From Caballeronia sp. dw_276 (GTDB lineage: Bacteria > Pseudomonadota > Gammaproteobacteria > Burkholderiales > Burkholderiaceae): a stretch of 64,000 nt of DNA. Both the position numbers and the translations under genes were made by a program. The stretch lies in the NCBI RefSeq assembly GCF_018449635.1, contig NZ_JAAVUV010000004.1, forward strand, positions 62,001 to 126,000. The letters are read 5' to 3'. Of this stretch, positions 1 through 8,302 are shown in pieces. Under the pieces are notes generated by a model. The model was not told the origin of the DNA. It did not search any database and saw only the letters and a list, made by a program, of their open reading frames with translations. Numbering within the stretch: position 1 is the stretch's first letter; every line of letters begins with the position of its first letter.

Positions 1-435
1 GATGAACGCATCGACGCCTTGCGCGACGGCATCGTTCAATCCGGCGCCTGAGGTTTCCAGCGCGACGATCGAATCATAGAGTTCAACCGCTTGCTGGCCC
101 GCGCCGCCGTGGACGTCGTCAAGGGCGTTGATTGCGGAAGCCATCGCGCCGTTCAGCGGCAAACCGCAACTCGTGGCCATGCGCGAAATGGCGATGGATG
201 GCGCGTGCGGCCCATGATCTACAGACGCCACAAGTGCCGCTTCGAACAAGCTCGCCTGATTTTTATCGGGCAATTCGCCGCGCAACATCAGCCAGATCAT
301 TTGCGGAAAACTGATCGAACCAATCAGTTCCTGGATCGGAAAACCGCGAACGTTGATCGAACCCGGATGGATATCGATGATCGATGTGCTCCAGTAATCC
401 GCGGCGAGCGTGGCGGCATCGAAATCTTGCGTCAT
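1..435 (-). CDS. citryl-CoA lyase / citrate synthase-like protein (3' end cut by window edge)
   Basis: The first 145 residues are visible; the gene runs off the left edge. Translated on the minus strand it shows the citrate synthase fold pattern of citryl-CoA lyases: DHGPH at residues 73-77 (first active-site histidine region) and DDVHGGAG around 106-112 (second histidine region). These proteins cleave citryl-CoA, or a related acyl-CoA, to acetyl-CoA and an oxo acid. The ATG lies two bases after the stop of the upstream CoA-transferase gene, so the two are co-translated. That pairing suggests the transferase makes the CoA ester and this enzyme cleaves it. The true substrate (citrate or an analogue) cannot be read from the sequence, and the catalytic aspartate lies outside the window. 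Confidence 0.75.
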   Translation of the reverse strand, partial: MTQDFDAATLAADYWSTSIIDIHPGSINVRGFPIQELIGSISFPQMIWLMLRGELPDKNQASLFEAALVASVDHGPHAPSIAISRMATSCGLPLNGAMASAINALDDVHGGAGQQAVELYDSIVALETSGAGLNDAVAQGVDAFI

Positions 436-437
436 GG

Positions 438-1637
438 TCAGATCACTCCTTCTGCGCGTAGTTGATCGATTTCCGCGGCGTCGAAACCGAGCACGGAAAG
501 ATGGTCGCGCGTATTCGCGGACAACACGGGCGCGGGTGATGTTGGCGCAGTGTCGGCATCGACGAAACGGAAACCTGCGCGCGTGACGCGTTGCCGGGTT
601 GCAGCATCATCGCCGTTGAATTCATGCACGAATTCACGCGAGACCATATGCGGATGCGCGAGGATTTCCGGCACCGACATCACGCGTCCGGCAGGCACGC
701 CGGCATCGACGAATTTCGCGTCCCAGTTAATCGCGCTGTCCGACGCCAATGCGGCTTCTATCTCCGCTTTCAATGCCGTACGATTCACCTTGCGTGCGTT
801 GCGCTCGGAGAAACGCGGGTCATCGGCGAGATCCGGGCGACCGATCAAACGGCACAAACTCACGAACTGCTTGGTCTCGTTCGCGGCAATGTTGAGCAAA
901 CCATCGCCGGTCTTGAAGGTGCCGGAAGGCGCGGCCGTGAAGTTTTCGTTGCCCATGGGCGAGGGCGTCACGCCCGCGTTCAAGTAATTCGATACCACCC
1001 AGCCCATGGTTGAAAGCGTGGCTTCGAGCATCGATACATCGAGCATTCGGCCGCGGCCATTCGCGCGGGCATCGACCAAAGCGGCGCATATTCCAAATGC
1101 GGCCGTCAGTCCGCCGACGGTATCGGACACGGGATAACCCACGCGCAACGGCGCACTTTCGGAATCGCCGGTGACGCTCATAACGCCCGAAATGCCCTGG
1201 ATGATCTGATCGTAAGCAGGGCGCTTCGATAAATCGCCATCCTTACCAAATCCGGAGATAGCGCAATAGATGAGTTTCGGATTGATCTCGCTGAGCGCTT
1301 CGTAGCCGAGTTCGAGCCGCTTCATCACGCCCGGCCGGAAATTCTCGACCAGCACGTCCGCGGTTTTCACGAGCGAGCGCAGGATTTCCTTGCCGCGCGC
1401 GTCCTTCAGATTGAGCGTGATCGATTGTTTGCCCGCGTTCACGGCAACGAATGATGCGCCCATGTCACGCGCCGACGCTTCTGCATCGGCGCCGAGCCTG
1501 CGCGCAAGATCGCCGCCTTCGGGATGTTCGACCTTGATGACCTCGGCGCCGAGCAACGCCAGTTGATACGCGCAAAACGGTCCGGCCAGCACATTCGATA
1601 AATCCAGCACCCGTACTCCAGCTAACGGAAGCGTCAT
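438..1637 (-). CDS. CaiB/BaiF family (class III) CoA-transferase
   Basis: A 399-residue family III CoA-transferase of normal length. The N-terminal LAGPFCAYQLALLGAEVIKVE block and Asp172 (in VSDTVGG, aligned with the catalytic aspartate of formyl-CoA transferase) are present. These enzymes move CoA between carboxylic acids by way of an aspartyl-CoA anhydride. AGAGGG precedes the ATG by six bases. The gene lies between an MFS transporter 51 bp upstream and a citryl-CoA lyase-like gene 2 bp downstream, all on the minus strand. The likely role is to activate the imported acid for C-C cleavage; the donor CoA ester is unknown. Confidence 0.85.
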   Translation of the reverse strand: MTLPLAGVRVLDLSNVLAGPFCAYQLALLGAEVIKVEHPEGGDLARRLGADAEASARDMGASFVAVNAGKQSITLNLKDARGKEILRSLVKTADVLVENFRPGVMKRLELGYEALSEINPKLIYCAISGFGKDGDLSKRPAYDQIIQGISGVMSVTGDSESAPLRVGYPVSDTVGGLTAAFGICAALVDARANGRGRMLDVSMLEATLSTMGWVVSNYLNAGVTPSPMGNENFTAAPSGTFKTGDGLLNIAANETKQFVSLCRLIGRPDLADDPRFSERNARKVNRTALKAEIEAALASDSAINWDAKFVDAGVPAGRVMSVPEILAHPHMVSREFVHEFNGDDAATRQRVTRAGFRFVDADTAPTSPAPVLSANTRDHLSVLGFDAAEIDQLRAEGVI

Positions 1638-1688
1638 GTCAAACCCTCTTGTTTAAAGCTAAAAAATCCATACAACGCAATGCAAACA

Positions 1689-3122
1689 TCAATGCGAGAT
1701 TTCATCGAGATTGCGATTATTCGTGCGCGGTCCAAAGATGCCGATAGCGCCCATCACCATGATCATCGACGCGCTGATCAATGCGAACACGCCGGTCACT
1801 TCGAAGTGCCGCAACGCGAACGCAATCATGAAACCGGAAAACATCGCGGAAAGCCGCGAGATGGAATAGACAAGCCCCACGGCGCGCGCCCGCAGCCGCG
1901 TTGGGAAAAGCTCGGTTTGATACGCGTGATAACCGACCGAAAGCAACGTACCGCACAAGGTGATCAACACACCGAGGATCATCAGCATGACGGGCGATGT
2001 CTGCGTCGCAAACAAACTGCCGAAGACGGCGATACCCAGCGCGGACAACACAATCAACGTCTTGCGTTCGATCCGGTCCGCGATCGCCATGCCAAGCAAT
2101 GGCCCGAACGGATTCGAGATCGCTATCACAAACGAGTACAGCAGACTGTGTGTGATCGTGACGCCTTTGGATACGAGCAGCGTCGGTACCCAGGACGCGA
2201 AACCATAGAAACCGATCGCCTGAAAGAAGTTGAAGACGAGCATGGTGATCGCGCGTTTGCGATACGGCGGTTGCCAGATTTCGCGGAATGCGGCCTTGGT
2301 CGTCGCCGGTTCGACGGTCGCGACAGGTTCGGGCAGCGCACGTCCATATTGCGCGGCGACTTTCGTTTCGAGTGCGTGAAGCACTTGCTCGGCTTCTGCG
2401 GCGCGGCCTTGCTGCGCGAGCCAACGCGGACTTTCGGGCACACGCTGACGGATCGCCCACACTACAAGCGCACCCAATGCGCCGATGATCACGACCCAGC
2501 GCCAGCCATCGAGACCGAACGGTTTTTGCGGCACGAGCCACCACGCGAAAAACGCAACCGACGGCACCGCCGTGTATTGCACGAGATGCACGAACGCGAA
2601 CGCCCGGCCACGCAGATGTTTTGGCACGAGTTCGCTGACGTAGGTATCGATGGTCACGAGTTCCACGCCCACGCCAATGCCCGCAATCAGCCGCCACATG
2701 TTGATGGCGGGCGCCGTGGTCTGGAACGCCATGACCAGCGTCGCTATGGAATACCAGAGCAGGGATACGGTGAAGATGGTCTTGCGGCCGTATTTATCGG
2801 CCATTCCAGCGAGAAAGAACGTGCCGATAAACAACCCCGCGAACGAGGCCGCCACGAATGCGCCCAGTCCGGAAACGCCGAAGAACGATGCAGTCGTTGT
2901 CGAATACAACCCGCTTTTGACGAGGCCCGGGCCTACGTAGGCGGTAAAAAACAGGTCGTAGAATTCGAACCAACCGCCAATGGACAGCAGAAAAACGAGC
3001 ATCCATACCGAACGCGTAGCCGGCAAGCGGTCGATACGCGCGTTGATCCCGGGCTTGACTCCCGTGTCGCTGGCGGTTGGCTTTTGCGATCCACGGGTCG
3101 CATCGATTGGCAGACTTGCCAT
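1689..3122 (-). CDS. MFS transporter, metabolite:H+ symporter type
   Basis: A 477-residue major facilitator protein with about 12 hydrophobic segments. The loop between helices 2 and 3 carries the family motif (GMADKYGRK). A hydrophilic N-terminal extension of about 40 residues precedes the first helix, as in the sugar/aromatic-acid porter subgroup. AGGAGG lies six bases before the ATG. It is first in a minus-strand operon with a CaiB CoA-transferase and a citryl-CoA lyase-like gene, so it probably imports the organic acid that those enzymes process. The substrate cannot be assigned from sequence. A perfect palindrome about 40 bp upstream of the start may be its operator. Confidence 0.85.
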   Translation of the reverse strand: MASLPIDATRGSQKPTASDTGVKPGINARIDRLPATRSVWMLVFLLSIGGWFEFYDLFFTAYVGPGLVKSGLYSTTTASFFGVSGLGAFVAASFAGLFIGTFFLAGMADKYGRKTIFTVSLLWYSIATLVMAFQTTAPAINMWRLIAGIGVGVELVTIDTYVSELVPKHLRGRAFAFVHLVQYTAVPSVAFFAWWLVPQKPFGLDGWRWVVIIGALGALVVWAIRQRVPESPRWLAQQGRAAEAEQVLHALETKVAAQYGRALPEPVATVEPATTKAAFREIWQPPYRKRAITMLVFNFFQAIGFYGFASWVPTLLVSKGVTITHSLLYSFVIAISNPFGPLLGMAIADRIERKTLIVLSALGIAVFGSLFATQTSPVMLMILGVLITLCGTLLSVGYHAYQTELFPTRLRARAVGLVYSISRLSAMFSGFMIAFALRHFEVTGVFALISASMIMVMGAIGIFGPRTNNRNLDEISH

Positions 3123-3163
3123 TTGAATCCTCCTACGGGCGTCTCATCTCTTACGTTCTATCT

Positions 3164-3182
3164 AACAGAACGTCGTTCTGTT
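3164..3182. promoter_or_regulatory. candidate operator, 9-bp perfect inverted repeat
   Basis: AACAGAACG, a single T, then CGTTCTGTT: a perfect 19-base palindrome 42 bp upstream of the MFS start codon and 77 bp downstream of the cytochrome c stop. A half-site (GTTCT at 3155-3159) lies beside it. Size and symmetry fit a dimeric TetR- or IclR-type repressor site controlling the MFS, CoA-transferase and lyase operon. No regulator gene for it lies in the window. Confidence 0.5.
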
Positions 3183-3259
3183 TACGAGTGATGCGAGATT
3201 AGAGCGTGAGGAGGGCACGCGAAATAGGGGTTTTACCTAGACGCCGCCGACGCCGTGCC

Positions 3260-3607
3260 TTACGACTTTGCGCCGGCAAGTATCCAGTCGATGACGGTAT
3301 GGAGATCGGCATCGCTGATATTGGGGTTCGGCGGCATCGGAATTTCGCCCCAGACGCCGGCGCCGCCGTTGCGAACCTTGGCGAACAGCTTGTCGGGCGC
3401 CGAAGGATCGTTTTTGTATTTCTTCGCCACCACCTGATACGCCGGCCCGACAACTTGCGTTTTGACCGCGTGACATCCAAGGCAGTTGTTCTTCTGCACA
3501 ATCGCCAGCGCGGCTGCGCCATTCGGCGCAGCGTGCGCCACTACGTACGTCACTGAAGTCGTCAACGCAAACGCCGCGCACATCATCCCGTTCAACACTT
3601 TCTTCAT
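3260..3607 (-). CDS. class I c-type cytochrome, periplasmic
   Basis: A 115-residue monohaem cytochrome c with a Sec signal peptide (cleaved near residue 27, after AHA). The haem site is CLGCH at 42-46, and a methionine in IPMPPNP near residue 92 is the likely axial ligand. Size and layout match cytochrome c551/c552-type carriers. It is last in a minus-strand operon after the GMC small subunit, the GMC flavoprotein and a ribbon-helix-helix gene. Its ATG lies three bases after the stop of the latter. It most likely accepts electrons from the GMC dehydrogenase and passes them to the respiratory chain. Confidence 0.88.
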   Translation of the reverse strand: MKKVLNGMMCAAFALTTSVTYVVAHAAPNGAAALAIVQKNNCLGCHAVKTQVVGPAYQVVAKKYKNDPSAPDKLFAKVRNGGAGVWGEIPMPPNPNISDADLHTVIDWILAGAKS

Positions 3608-3610
3608 GGA

Positions 3611-3934
3611 TCAGCCCGCCACCTTGTCTGCCGCGCTGTTCGAAACATGGGTGCGAAAGTCCATCGATGCGTTTGCTCTCAGCCCTTGATATCGAAGACA
3701 GGTGACGCGAAGGAACGATGCGAAGTTCGTCGTCTCTCCGAGATGCTCCGTGATTTCCTCATGCAACTTCGCGATGAGTTGATTGGTGGTCATGTCGTTA
3801 TCGGCCGCGAGTTCGGACAGCGTTTGCCAGAACAGATTTTCGAGGCGGATGGTCGTCGTCACGCCGCTGATGCGCACCGAGCGCGCGCGGCATTCGTAAA
3901 GAATCGGGTCGGTTTGCGCGTAGATCCTGCACAT
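3611..3934 (-). CDS. ribbon-helix-helix domain protein
   Basis: A 107-residue protein beginning MCRIYAQTDP. This start is preferred over an ATG 63 bases further upstream because AGGAG lies seven bases before it and because the family (RHH_4 type) usually begins MCRIYA. Residues 16-65 form the predicted strand-helix-helix (RSVRISGVTTTIRLENLFW). Such proteins are small DNA-binding or antitoxin-like factors of largely unknown role. It sits between the GMC flavoprotein gene (63 bp upstream) and the cytochrome gene (3 bp downstream), so it is in the same transcript. No toxin partner is visible. Confidence 0.7.
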   Translation of the reverse strand: MCRIYAQTDPILYECRARSVRISGVTTTIRLENLFWQTLSELAADNDMTTNQLIAKLHEEITEHLGETTNFASFLRVTCLRYQGLRANASMDFRTHVSNSAADKVAG

Positions 3935-3997
3935 GGACAAGCTCCTTGCAAAATGCAACGAAGGCGGAGCCACCGGACGGTGGCCCCGTTGCAGCAT

Positions 3998-5566
3998 CTA
4001 GATGCTTCGGCGTTTCATTTGATCCGCGATGTAATCCGATTGCCGGATCGCCAGCGTCACGATGGTGAGCGTCGGATTTTCAGCGGCGCTGGTCGTGAAC
4101 TGACTGCCATCGGAAATGAAGAGGTTGGGGATATCGAAGGTCTGGCCATGTTTGTTGCAAACGCCATCGCTCGACTTCGCGCTCATCCGGCACGTGCCGA
4201 GATTGTGCGTGGACGGGTAGGGCGGCGTACGCAAGGTTTTCACGGCGCCGGCCGCCGCGTAGATGGCCTCGCCTTGCTTGAACGCGTGATCGCGCATGGC
4301 AATATCGTTCGGATGGTCGTCGTAGTGGACGTTCGCCACCGGCAAGCCGACCTGATCCTTCACATCGTGATTCAGCGTGATGCGATTCGTCTCGCGCGGC
4401 ATGTCCTCGCCGACTATCCACATGCCGGCCGTGTTTGCGTAGTTGTCCATATAGTAGGTAAAGTCCGATCCCCACGCGCCCGGATCGAAAAATGCCGCTG
4501 CAAAAGGAAGCCCGAGCGAGATGGTTTCCATTTCGTAGCCGCCCGCGAAACCGCGTTTTGGATTGAACTCGGCTTCATCCGTGATGATGCCGGCCATCAC
4601 CGTTCCCCGATAAAAATGCACGGGTTCCTTGAACACGCCGTACACAGAACCGGTGGTATGGCGCATGTAGTTGCGCCCGACCTGGCCCGAGCTGTTCGCT
4701 AGCCCGTCAGGATTCTTCGATGATTCCGACAGCAACAACAGACGCGGCGTTTCTATCGAATTTCCTGCGACGCAGACCACGCGTGCGCGTTGGCGTTGCT
4801 GTTTGCCATCGGCGTCCATGTAAATCACGCTGCTTGCCTTGCCGGCCGCATTCGTTTCAATGCGCATCACATGTGACTCAGGACGTACTTCCAGCCGGCC
4901 CGTCGCTTCGCCAGCGGGAATCTCGGTGTAGAGCGTGGACCATTTCGCGCCTGACTTGCAGCCCTGAAAACAGAAGCCCAGCTGCATGCATTGGCCACGC
5001 CCCGCACGCGGGCGGCTGTTGATCGCCATGTGTCCGGTGTTGCAGTTCTTGTAGCCGACCTTGGTCGCGCCGTCGTACAGGATCTTGAAGTTGTTGTTGC
5101 CCGGCAGACCCGGAATGCCGTTCGTGCGCGTCACGCCCATCTTGTTCTCGGCTCGCGCATAGTACGGTTGCAGATCAGAAAGCGTGATCGGCCAGTCGAG
5201 CAGATTTGCTTTATCGATGGAACCATACGTCGTGCGCGCCTTGAACTCGTGTTCATGAAATCGCAGCGATGCACCCGCCCAATGCGTCGTTGTGCCGCCG
5301 ACCGTCTTGCAGATCCACGCCGGCAATTCAGGGAAATCTTTCGCGACGCGCCAGTTACCGGACGTCGTGCGTCGGTCCGTCCAGGCGAGCTGCCCGAAGG
5401 ACTTCCATTCATCGTTGATGAACGTGGCCGACGACTGGCGTTTGCCCGCTTCCAGCACAACGACTTTCACGCCCTTCTGACACAACTCGTTCGCAAGCGT
5501 CCCGCCGCCCGCGCCCGAACCGACGATCACGACAACCGAGTCGTCGTTGTAGTCGAACTTAGCCAT
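3998..5566 (-). CDS. GMC family oxidoreductase, large flavoprotein subunit of a membrane-linked dehydrogenase
   Basis: A 522-residue glucose-methanol-choline oxidoreductase. The FAD dinucleotide motif VGSGAGGGTLANEL is near the N-terminus. The C-terminal block HNLGTCRM, followed by LFISDGSQFTTSAAENPTLT, carries the conserved active-site histidine region. With the Tat-exported small subunit just upstream and a cytochrome c downstream it forms the three-part arrangement known from gluconate 2-dehydrogenase and sorbitol dehydrogenase. The large subunit has no signal of its own and would be carried across the membrane by the Tat subunit. GAGGAGG precedes the ATG. The sugar or alcohol substrate is not determined. 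Confidence 0.88.
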   Translation of the reverse strand: MAKFDYNDDSVVVIVGSGAGGGTLANELCQKGVKVVVLEAGKRQSSATFINDEWKSFGQLAWTDRRTTSGNWRVAKDFPELPAWICKTVGGTTTHWAGASLRFHEHEFKARTTYGSIDKANLLDWPITLSDLQPYYARAENKMGVTRTNGIPGLPGNNNFKILYDGATKVGYKNCNTGHMAINSRPRAGRGQCMQLGFCFQGCKSGAKWSTLYTEIPAGEATGRLEVRPESHVMRIETNAAGKASSVIYMDADGKQQRQRARVVCVAGNSIETPRLLLLSESSKNPDGLANSSGQVGRNYMRHTTGSVYGVFKEPVHFYRGTVMAGIITDEAEFNPKRGFAGGYEMETISLGLPFAAAFFDPGAWGSDFTYYMDNYANTAGMWIVGEDMPRETNRITLNHDVKDQVGLPVANVHYDDHPNDIAMRDHAFKQGEAIYAAAGAVKTLRTPPYPSTHNLGTCRMSAKSSDGVCNKHGQTFDIPNLFISDGSQFTTSAAENPTLTIVTLAIRQSDYIADQMKRRSI

Positions 5567-5605
5567 GCTTGCCTCCTCGGCAGATTTTCGCGTTCAGGTT
5601 CGGAT

Positions 5606-6226
5606 TCAGGCGACCGGCGGACTCGCGCTTGCGGGCGGGTTGGGCAACCATGTCAGGTCGTTGAATCCGCGGCCGACGTAACCGCCCTTGCTGAACGCTT
5701 CCCCTTCGTAGCCGAAGTGCGCAAACGACATGTCGTTGTTGTAGAGCGAGGTGACGCATTGCGCGCGTACAAGCAACACGAATGGATCGGTCTGATTCGC
5801 TTCGACAATAGCCGTGCGTTGTGCATCGGAGAGCGCCGTATTGCCGGCCCATTTGCCTTGTGCCGCGTCGTTCAGTTTCGCCACGCCGCTCTTGATCACG
5901 TCCATCGTTTTCTGATCGGTGGCTTTCGCATCGACATCTTTCGCGGCAAGCGCGTAGACCGCATCGGGCAGCGTCTTGTGCGGGTAGAGCGTGCGCGCGA
6001 GCGTCATGATGGCGTCGGCCTGAGCCTGATCGACGTGCGTCAGTTCCACCGCCCACGCGCGACTCGGCGCAAGCATAGCGATGGGCGTGCCGGCGACCAG
6101 TACGCCGGACAACACTACCGAACCTTTGAGGAAATGCCTGCGGCTTACACGCGCAGACGTTGCTGAGGCTGCGGAACCATGAAGGTTCTCTGCAGCGATG
6201 ATGGCAATGGGGATTGCCTTGGGCAT
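5606..6226 (-). CDS. Tat-exported small subunit of GMC dehydrogenase (gluconate 2-dehydrogenase subunit 3 family)
   Basis: A 206-residue protein with a twin-arginine signal (SRRHFLKG at about 28-35, then a hydrophobic stretch ending RAWA). The remainder matches the gluconate 2-dehydrogenase subunit 3 family, which escorts the cofactor-loaded GMC subunit through the Tat pathway. AAGGAG lies six bases before the ATG. The gene starts the operon, with the GMC flavoprotein 39 bp downstream. The signal peptide starts unusually far in (27 residues before the SRR), but the Shine-Dalgarno sequence supports this start. Confidence 0.85.
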   Translation of the reverse strand: MPKAIPIAIIAAENLHGSAASATSARVSRRHFLKGSVVLSGVLVAGTPIAMLAPSRAWAVELTHVDQAQADAIMTLARTLYPHKTLPDAVYALAAKDVDAKATDQKTMDVIKSGVAKLNDAAQGKWAGNTALSDAQRTAIVEANQTDPFVLLVRAQCVTSLYNNDMSFAHFGYEGEAFSKGGYVGRGFNDLTWLPNPPASASPPVA

Positions 6227-6266
6227 GATTGTCTCCTTTTATAGTTTGACCAACGGTCGCTTCAGT

Positions 6267-6662
6267 TCATACGTAGTGACCCTCCCTGGATAGCACTTCG
6301 ATCTTGTAGCCGTCAGGATCGGTGATGAAAAAAAAGCGCGCGGCAACAGCACCATCGTGCGAGAGCGATTTGAGCTCGCCCGGCTGCATGCCCTGGCTTA
6401 ACAAACGGTCGCGAAACGCCTCGATATCGTCCACGGCAAACGCCACGTGACCGTAGCCCGTGCCGTGCGTATAAGGCGTTGTCGTCCCTTTGTTCAATGT
6501 CAGTTCGATCTCGGCGCCGCTGTCCGGATCGCGAAGATAGACGAGCGTAAAAGTATCGAAATCAAGGCGATGCGACTCGCGCATGCCGAACGCGTTTTGA
6601 TAGAACGCGATAGAACGATCCAGCGCTTGAACGCGGATCATCAGGTGGAGGAATTTGGTCAT
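6267..6662 (-). CDS. glyoxalase I-like VOC family protein
   Basis: A 131-residue vicinal-oxygen-chelate protein close in length and pattern to lactoylglutathione lyase. The four metal ligands of GloA can be placed: His6 (FLHLMIRV), the Glu of GAEIELT, the His of GYGHVAF and the Glu of DPDGYKIEVL. The family converts the methylglyoxal-glutathione adduct to S-lactoylglutathione. AGAGG lies five bases before the ATG. It sits 40 bp upstream of the GMC dehydrogenase small-subunit gene on the same strand and may be read through into it. A more distant dioxygenase-like role cannot be excluded. Confidence 0.8.
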   Translation of the reverse strand: MTKFLHLMIRVQALDRSIAFYQNAFGMRESHRLDFDTFTLVYLRDPDSGAEIELTLNKGTTTPYTHGTGYGHVAFAVDDIEAFRDRLLSQGMQPGELKSLSHDGAVAARFFFITDPDGYKIEVLSREGHYV

Positions 6663-6836
6663 GCACGCCTCTTGTCATAGCGTCGCTTCAGTATGCAACG
6701 TTGACACAAAAGCGGGTAATAGCGGGTTATTACGCTGCTTGAACAGCCATGTGTTTTCCCTGATGGAGCGCGTTGCTCGGGTTAAACACCTAGTCGCGTA
6801 TCGCCTCACGACAAGACGATACGTGGCGTCCAACAA

Positions 6837-7346
6837 TCAATAGGCGCCCATGTAATCGCGCTTGCCGATCTCGACGCCGTTATGACGCAGGATTGCGTAC
6901 GCGGTCGTCACGTGAAAGAAGAATTGCGGCAAGCCGTAATGCTGCAAATACGCGCTGCCTGCCAGCTTCTTCTCTTTGGGCGTACCCGGACGCAGCACGA
7001 TTTCCTTGTTCTCGCTGCCTTCGAATTGCGCGGCATCGAAGGAAGCGATGTGAGCCAAAGCTTTCGCAATCAGCGCTTGCAAGTCAGCGAACGTGACTTC
7101 GGTATCGGGCCACGACGGGACTTCCGCACCGGCGAGACGCGAGCTCACGCCCTTCGAAAAATCCACCGCAATCTGCACCTGACGCACGAGCGGGAACATG
7201 TCCGGGAAAAGACGCGCTTGCAACAGTGCATTCGGCTCGATCTTCTTTTCAGTTGCATGCACTTCGGCTTTACGGAGCACCTCGGACAAAGCCGTCAGCA
7301 TTTGCTTGAAGACCGGGACGGATGCGTTGTAGATGGAAATGGTCAT
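6837..7346 (-). CDS. DUF1993 family protein
   Basis: A 169-residue cytosolic protein of the DUF1993 family, a DinB-like helical bundle group of unknown function common in Burkholderiales. The ATG at 7346 is chosen over a GTG two codons upstream because AAGAG lies five bases before the ATG and would overlap the GTG. No signal peptide or membrane segment is seen. It is divergent from the GntR regulator of the oxalate cluster, with 239 bp between them, and has no obvious link to its neighbours. Confidence 0.8.
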   Translation of the reverse strand: MTISIYNASVPVFKQMLTALSEVLRKAEVHATEKKIEPNALLQARLFPDMFPLVRQVQIAVDFSKGVSSRLAGAEVPSWPDTEVTFADLQALIAKALAHIASFDAAQFEGSENKEIVLRPGTPKEKKLAGSAYLQHYGLPQFFFHVTTAYAILRHNGVEIGKRDYMGAY

Positions 7347-7514
7347 GATCACTCTTTGTGGATGTTGGTTGGTCCGCTATAGCGCCGGATGCCGCGCAAG
7401 ATTATACGGTCACGCGAAAAGGGCGCACTGCCGGGCAGCCGCGTCGCCACAGGGAAAACCCGACGTCGCATAACGTGCCAAACCGTCCCAAACAGGTTTA
7501 TGCTGCGTTTGTTC

Positions 7515-7540
7515 TTGATATACCATATTGGATATATTTA
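7515..7540. promoter_or_regulatory. operator-like site upstream of the oxalate GntR gene
   Basis: Bases 7515-7529 read on the minus strand as AATATGGTATATCAA. This matches sites upstream of oxc (AATATTGTATATCAC) and the second frc (AATACGATATATCAG). An overlapping partial copy, ATATTGGATATAT, runs on the plus strand at 7526-7538. The site is about 60 bp upstream of the regulator start, which suggests autoregulation. Confidence 0.5.
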
Positions 7541-7585
7541 AATGATGGTGCTGAGCCGAATACCAACAGGGAGACACCCACCTCA

Positions 7586-8302
7586 ATGGCTGATACGTAT
7601 GTTGGACTCCGCCCGACGCCGCTAACGCTCGCGCTTGTGCCGATCAGCGCATCGGCCTCGCTGCGCGACCAGGCGTACGCACGACTGAAACAGGCTATCG
7701 CCGATGCAGACATCTACCGATCGCGTGAAGAGATCCGGCTCGACGAAAAGGAGCTGACCGAAGCGCTGGGCGTAAGCCGCACGCCGGTGCGCGAGGCGAT
7801 GACTTTGCTCGAACAGGAAGGGTTTCTGCGCACGGTGCCAAGACGCGGCATCTATATACAGCGCAAGACGAAGCGCGAGATTGTCGACATGATCTATATG
7901 TGGGCGGCGCTCGAAAGCATGGCTGCGCGATTGGCGACACTGCATGCATCGGAGGAGGACATTGCGGGATTGCGCCGCATGTTCGACGATTTCCGCGATG
8001 CCACGCCGGCCGAACACATAGAGGAGTATTCCGAGGCGAACCTCGCGTTTCATCAGGCGATCCTGGATCTATCGCAATCGCAGGTGATCCTCGACACGAT
8101 GAAGAACCTCTTTGTGCACGTTCGCGCCATCCGGCGGATGACGATCGCGCAGAGCGACCGAGCGTCACGATCGATTGTGGATCACATGCATATCATCGAA
8201 GCACTCGAGCAGCGGGACACCGAGCGCGTCGAAAGCCTTGTGCGGCAGCATTCGGTGGAACTCGCGTTGTTCGTCGAAACGAATTGCGATTTTCTCGACT
8301 GA
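7586..8302 (+). CDS. GntR family (FCD type) transcriptional regulator of the oxalate cluster
   Basis: A 238-residue GntR/FadR-type regulator. The N-terminal winged helix includes LTEALGVSRTPVREAMTLLEQEGFL at about residues 55-80. The C-terminal FCD ligand domain shows helical stretches with the metal/acid-binding histidines (FHQAILDL, VDHMHIIEAL). The ATG at 7586 follows AGGGAG; a longer frame back to 7358 would overlap the divergent gene's ribosome site and is rejected. It lies directly upstream of oxc. The shared operator-like motif before this gene, oxc and the second frc makes it the probable regulator, sensing oxalate or a CoA derivative (inference). Confidence 0.85.
   Translation: MADTYVGLRPTPLTLALVPISASASLRDQAYARLKQAIADADIYRSREEIRLDEKELTEALGVSRTPVREAMTLLEQEGFLRTVPRRGIYIQRKTKREIVDMIYMWAALESMAARLATLHASEEDIAGLRRMFDDFRDATPAEHIEEYSEANLAFHQAILDLSQSQVILDTMKNLFVHVRAIRRMTIAQSDRASRSIVDHMHIIEALEQRDTERVESLVRQHSVELALFVETNCDFLD

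Noticed and set aside
1680..3191. 503-codon open frame on the plus strand opposite the MFS gene
   Set aside because: Its translation is rich in Arg, His, Asp and Gln with no domain, a typical antisense shadow of a GC-rich gene; the minus strand encodes a clear MFS protein.
3611..3934. Toxin-antitoxin pair based on the ribbon-helix-helix protein
   Set aside because: The adjacent genes are a cytochrome c and a GMC flavoprotein; there is no small toxin-like gene beside it.
7358..7585. 76-residue N-terminal extension of the oxalate GntR regulator
   Set aside because: It would overlap the promoter region and the operator-like site, lacks a ribosome site and does not resemble GntR proteins.
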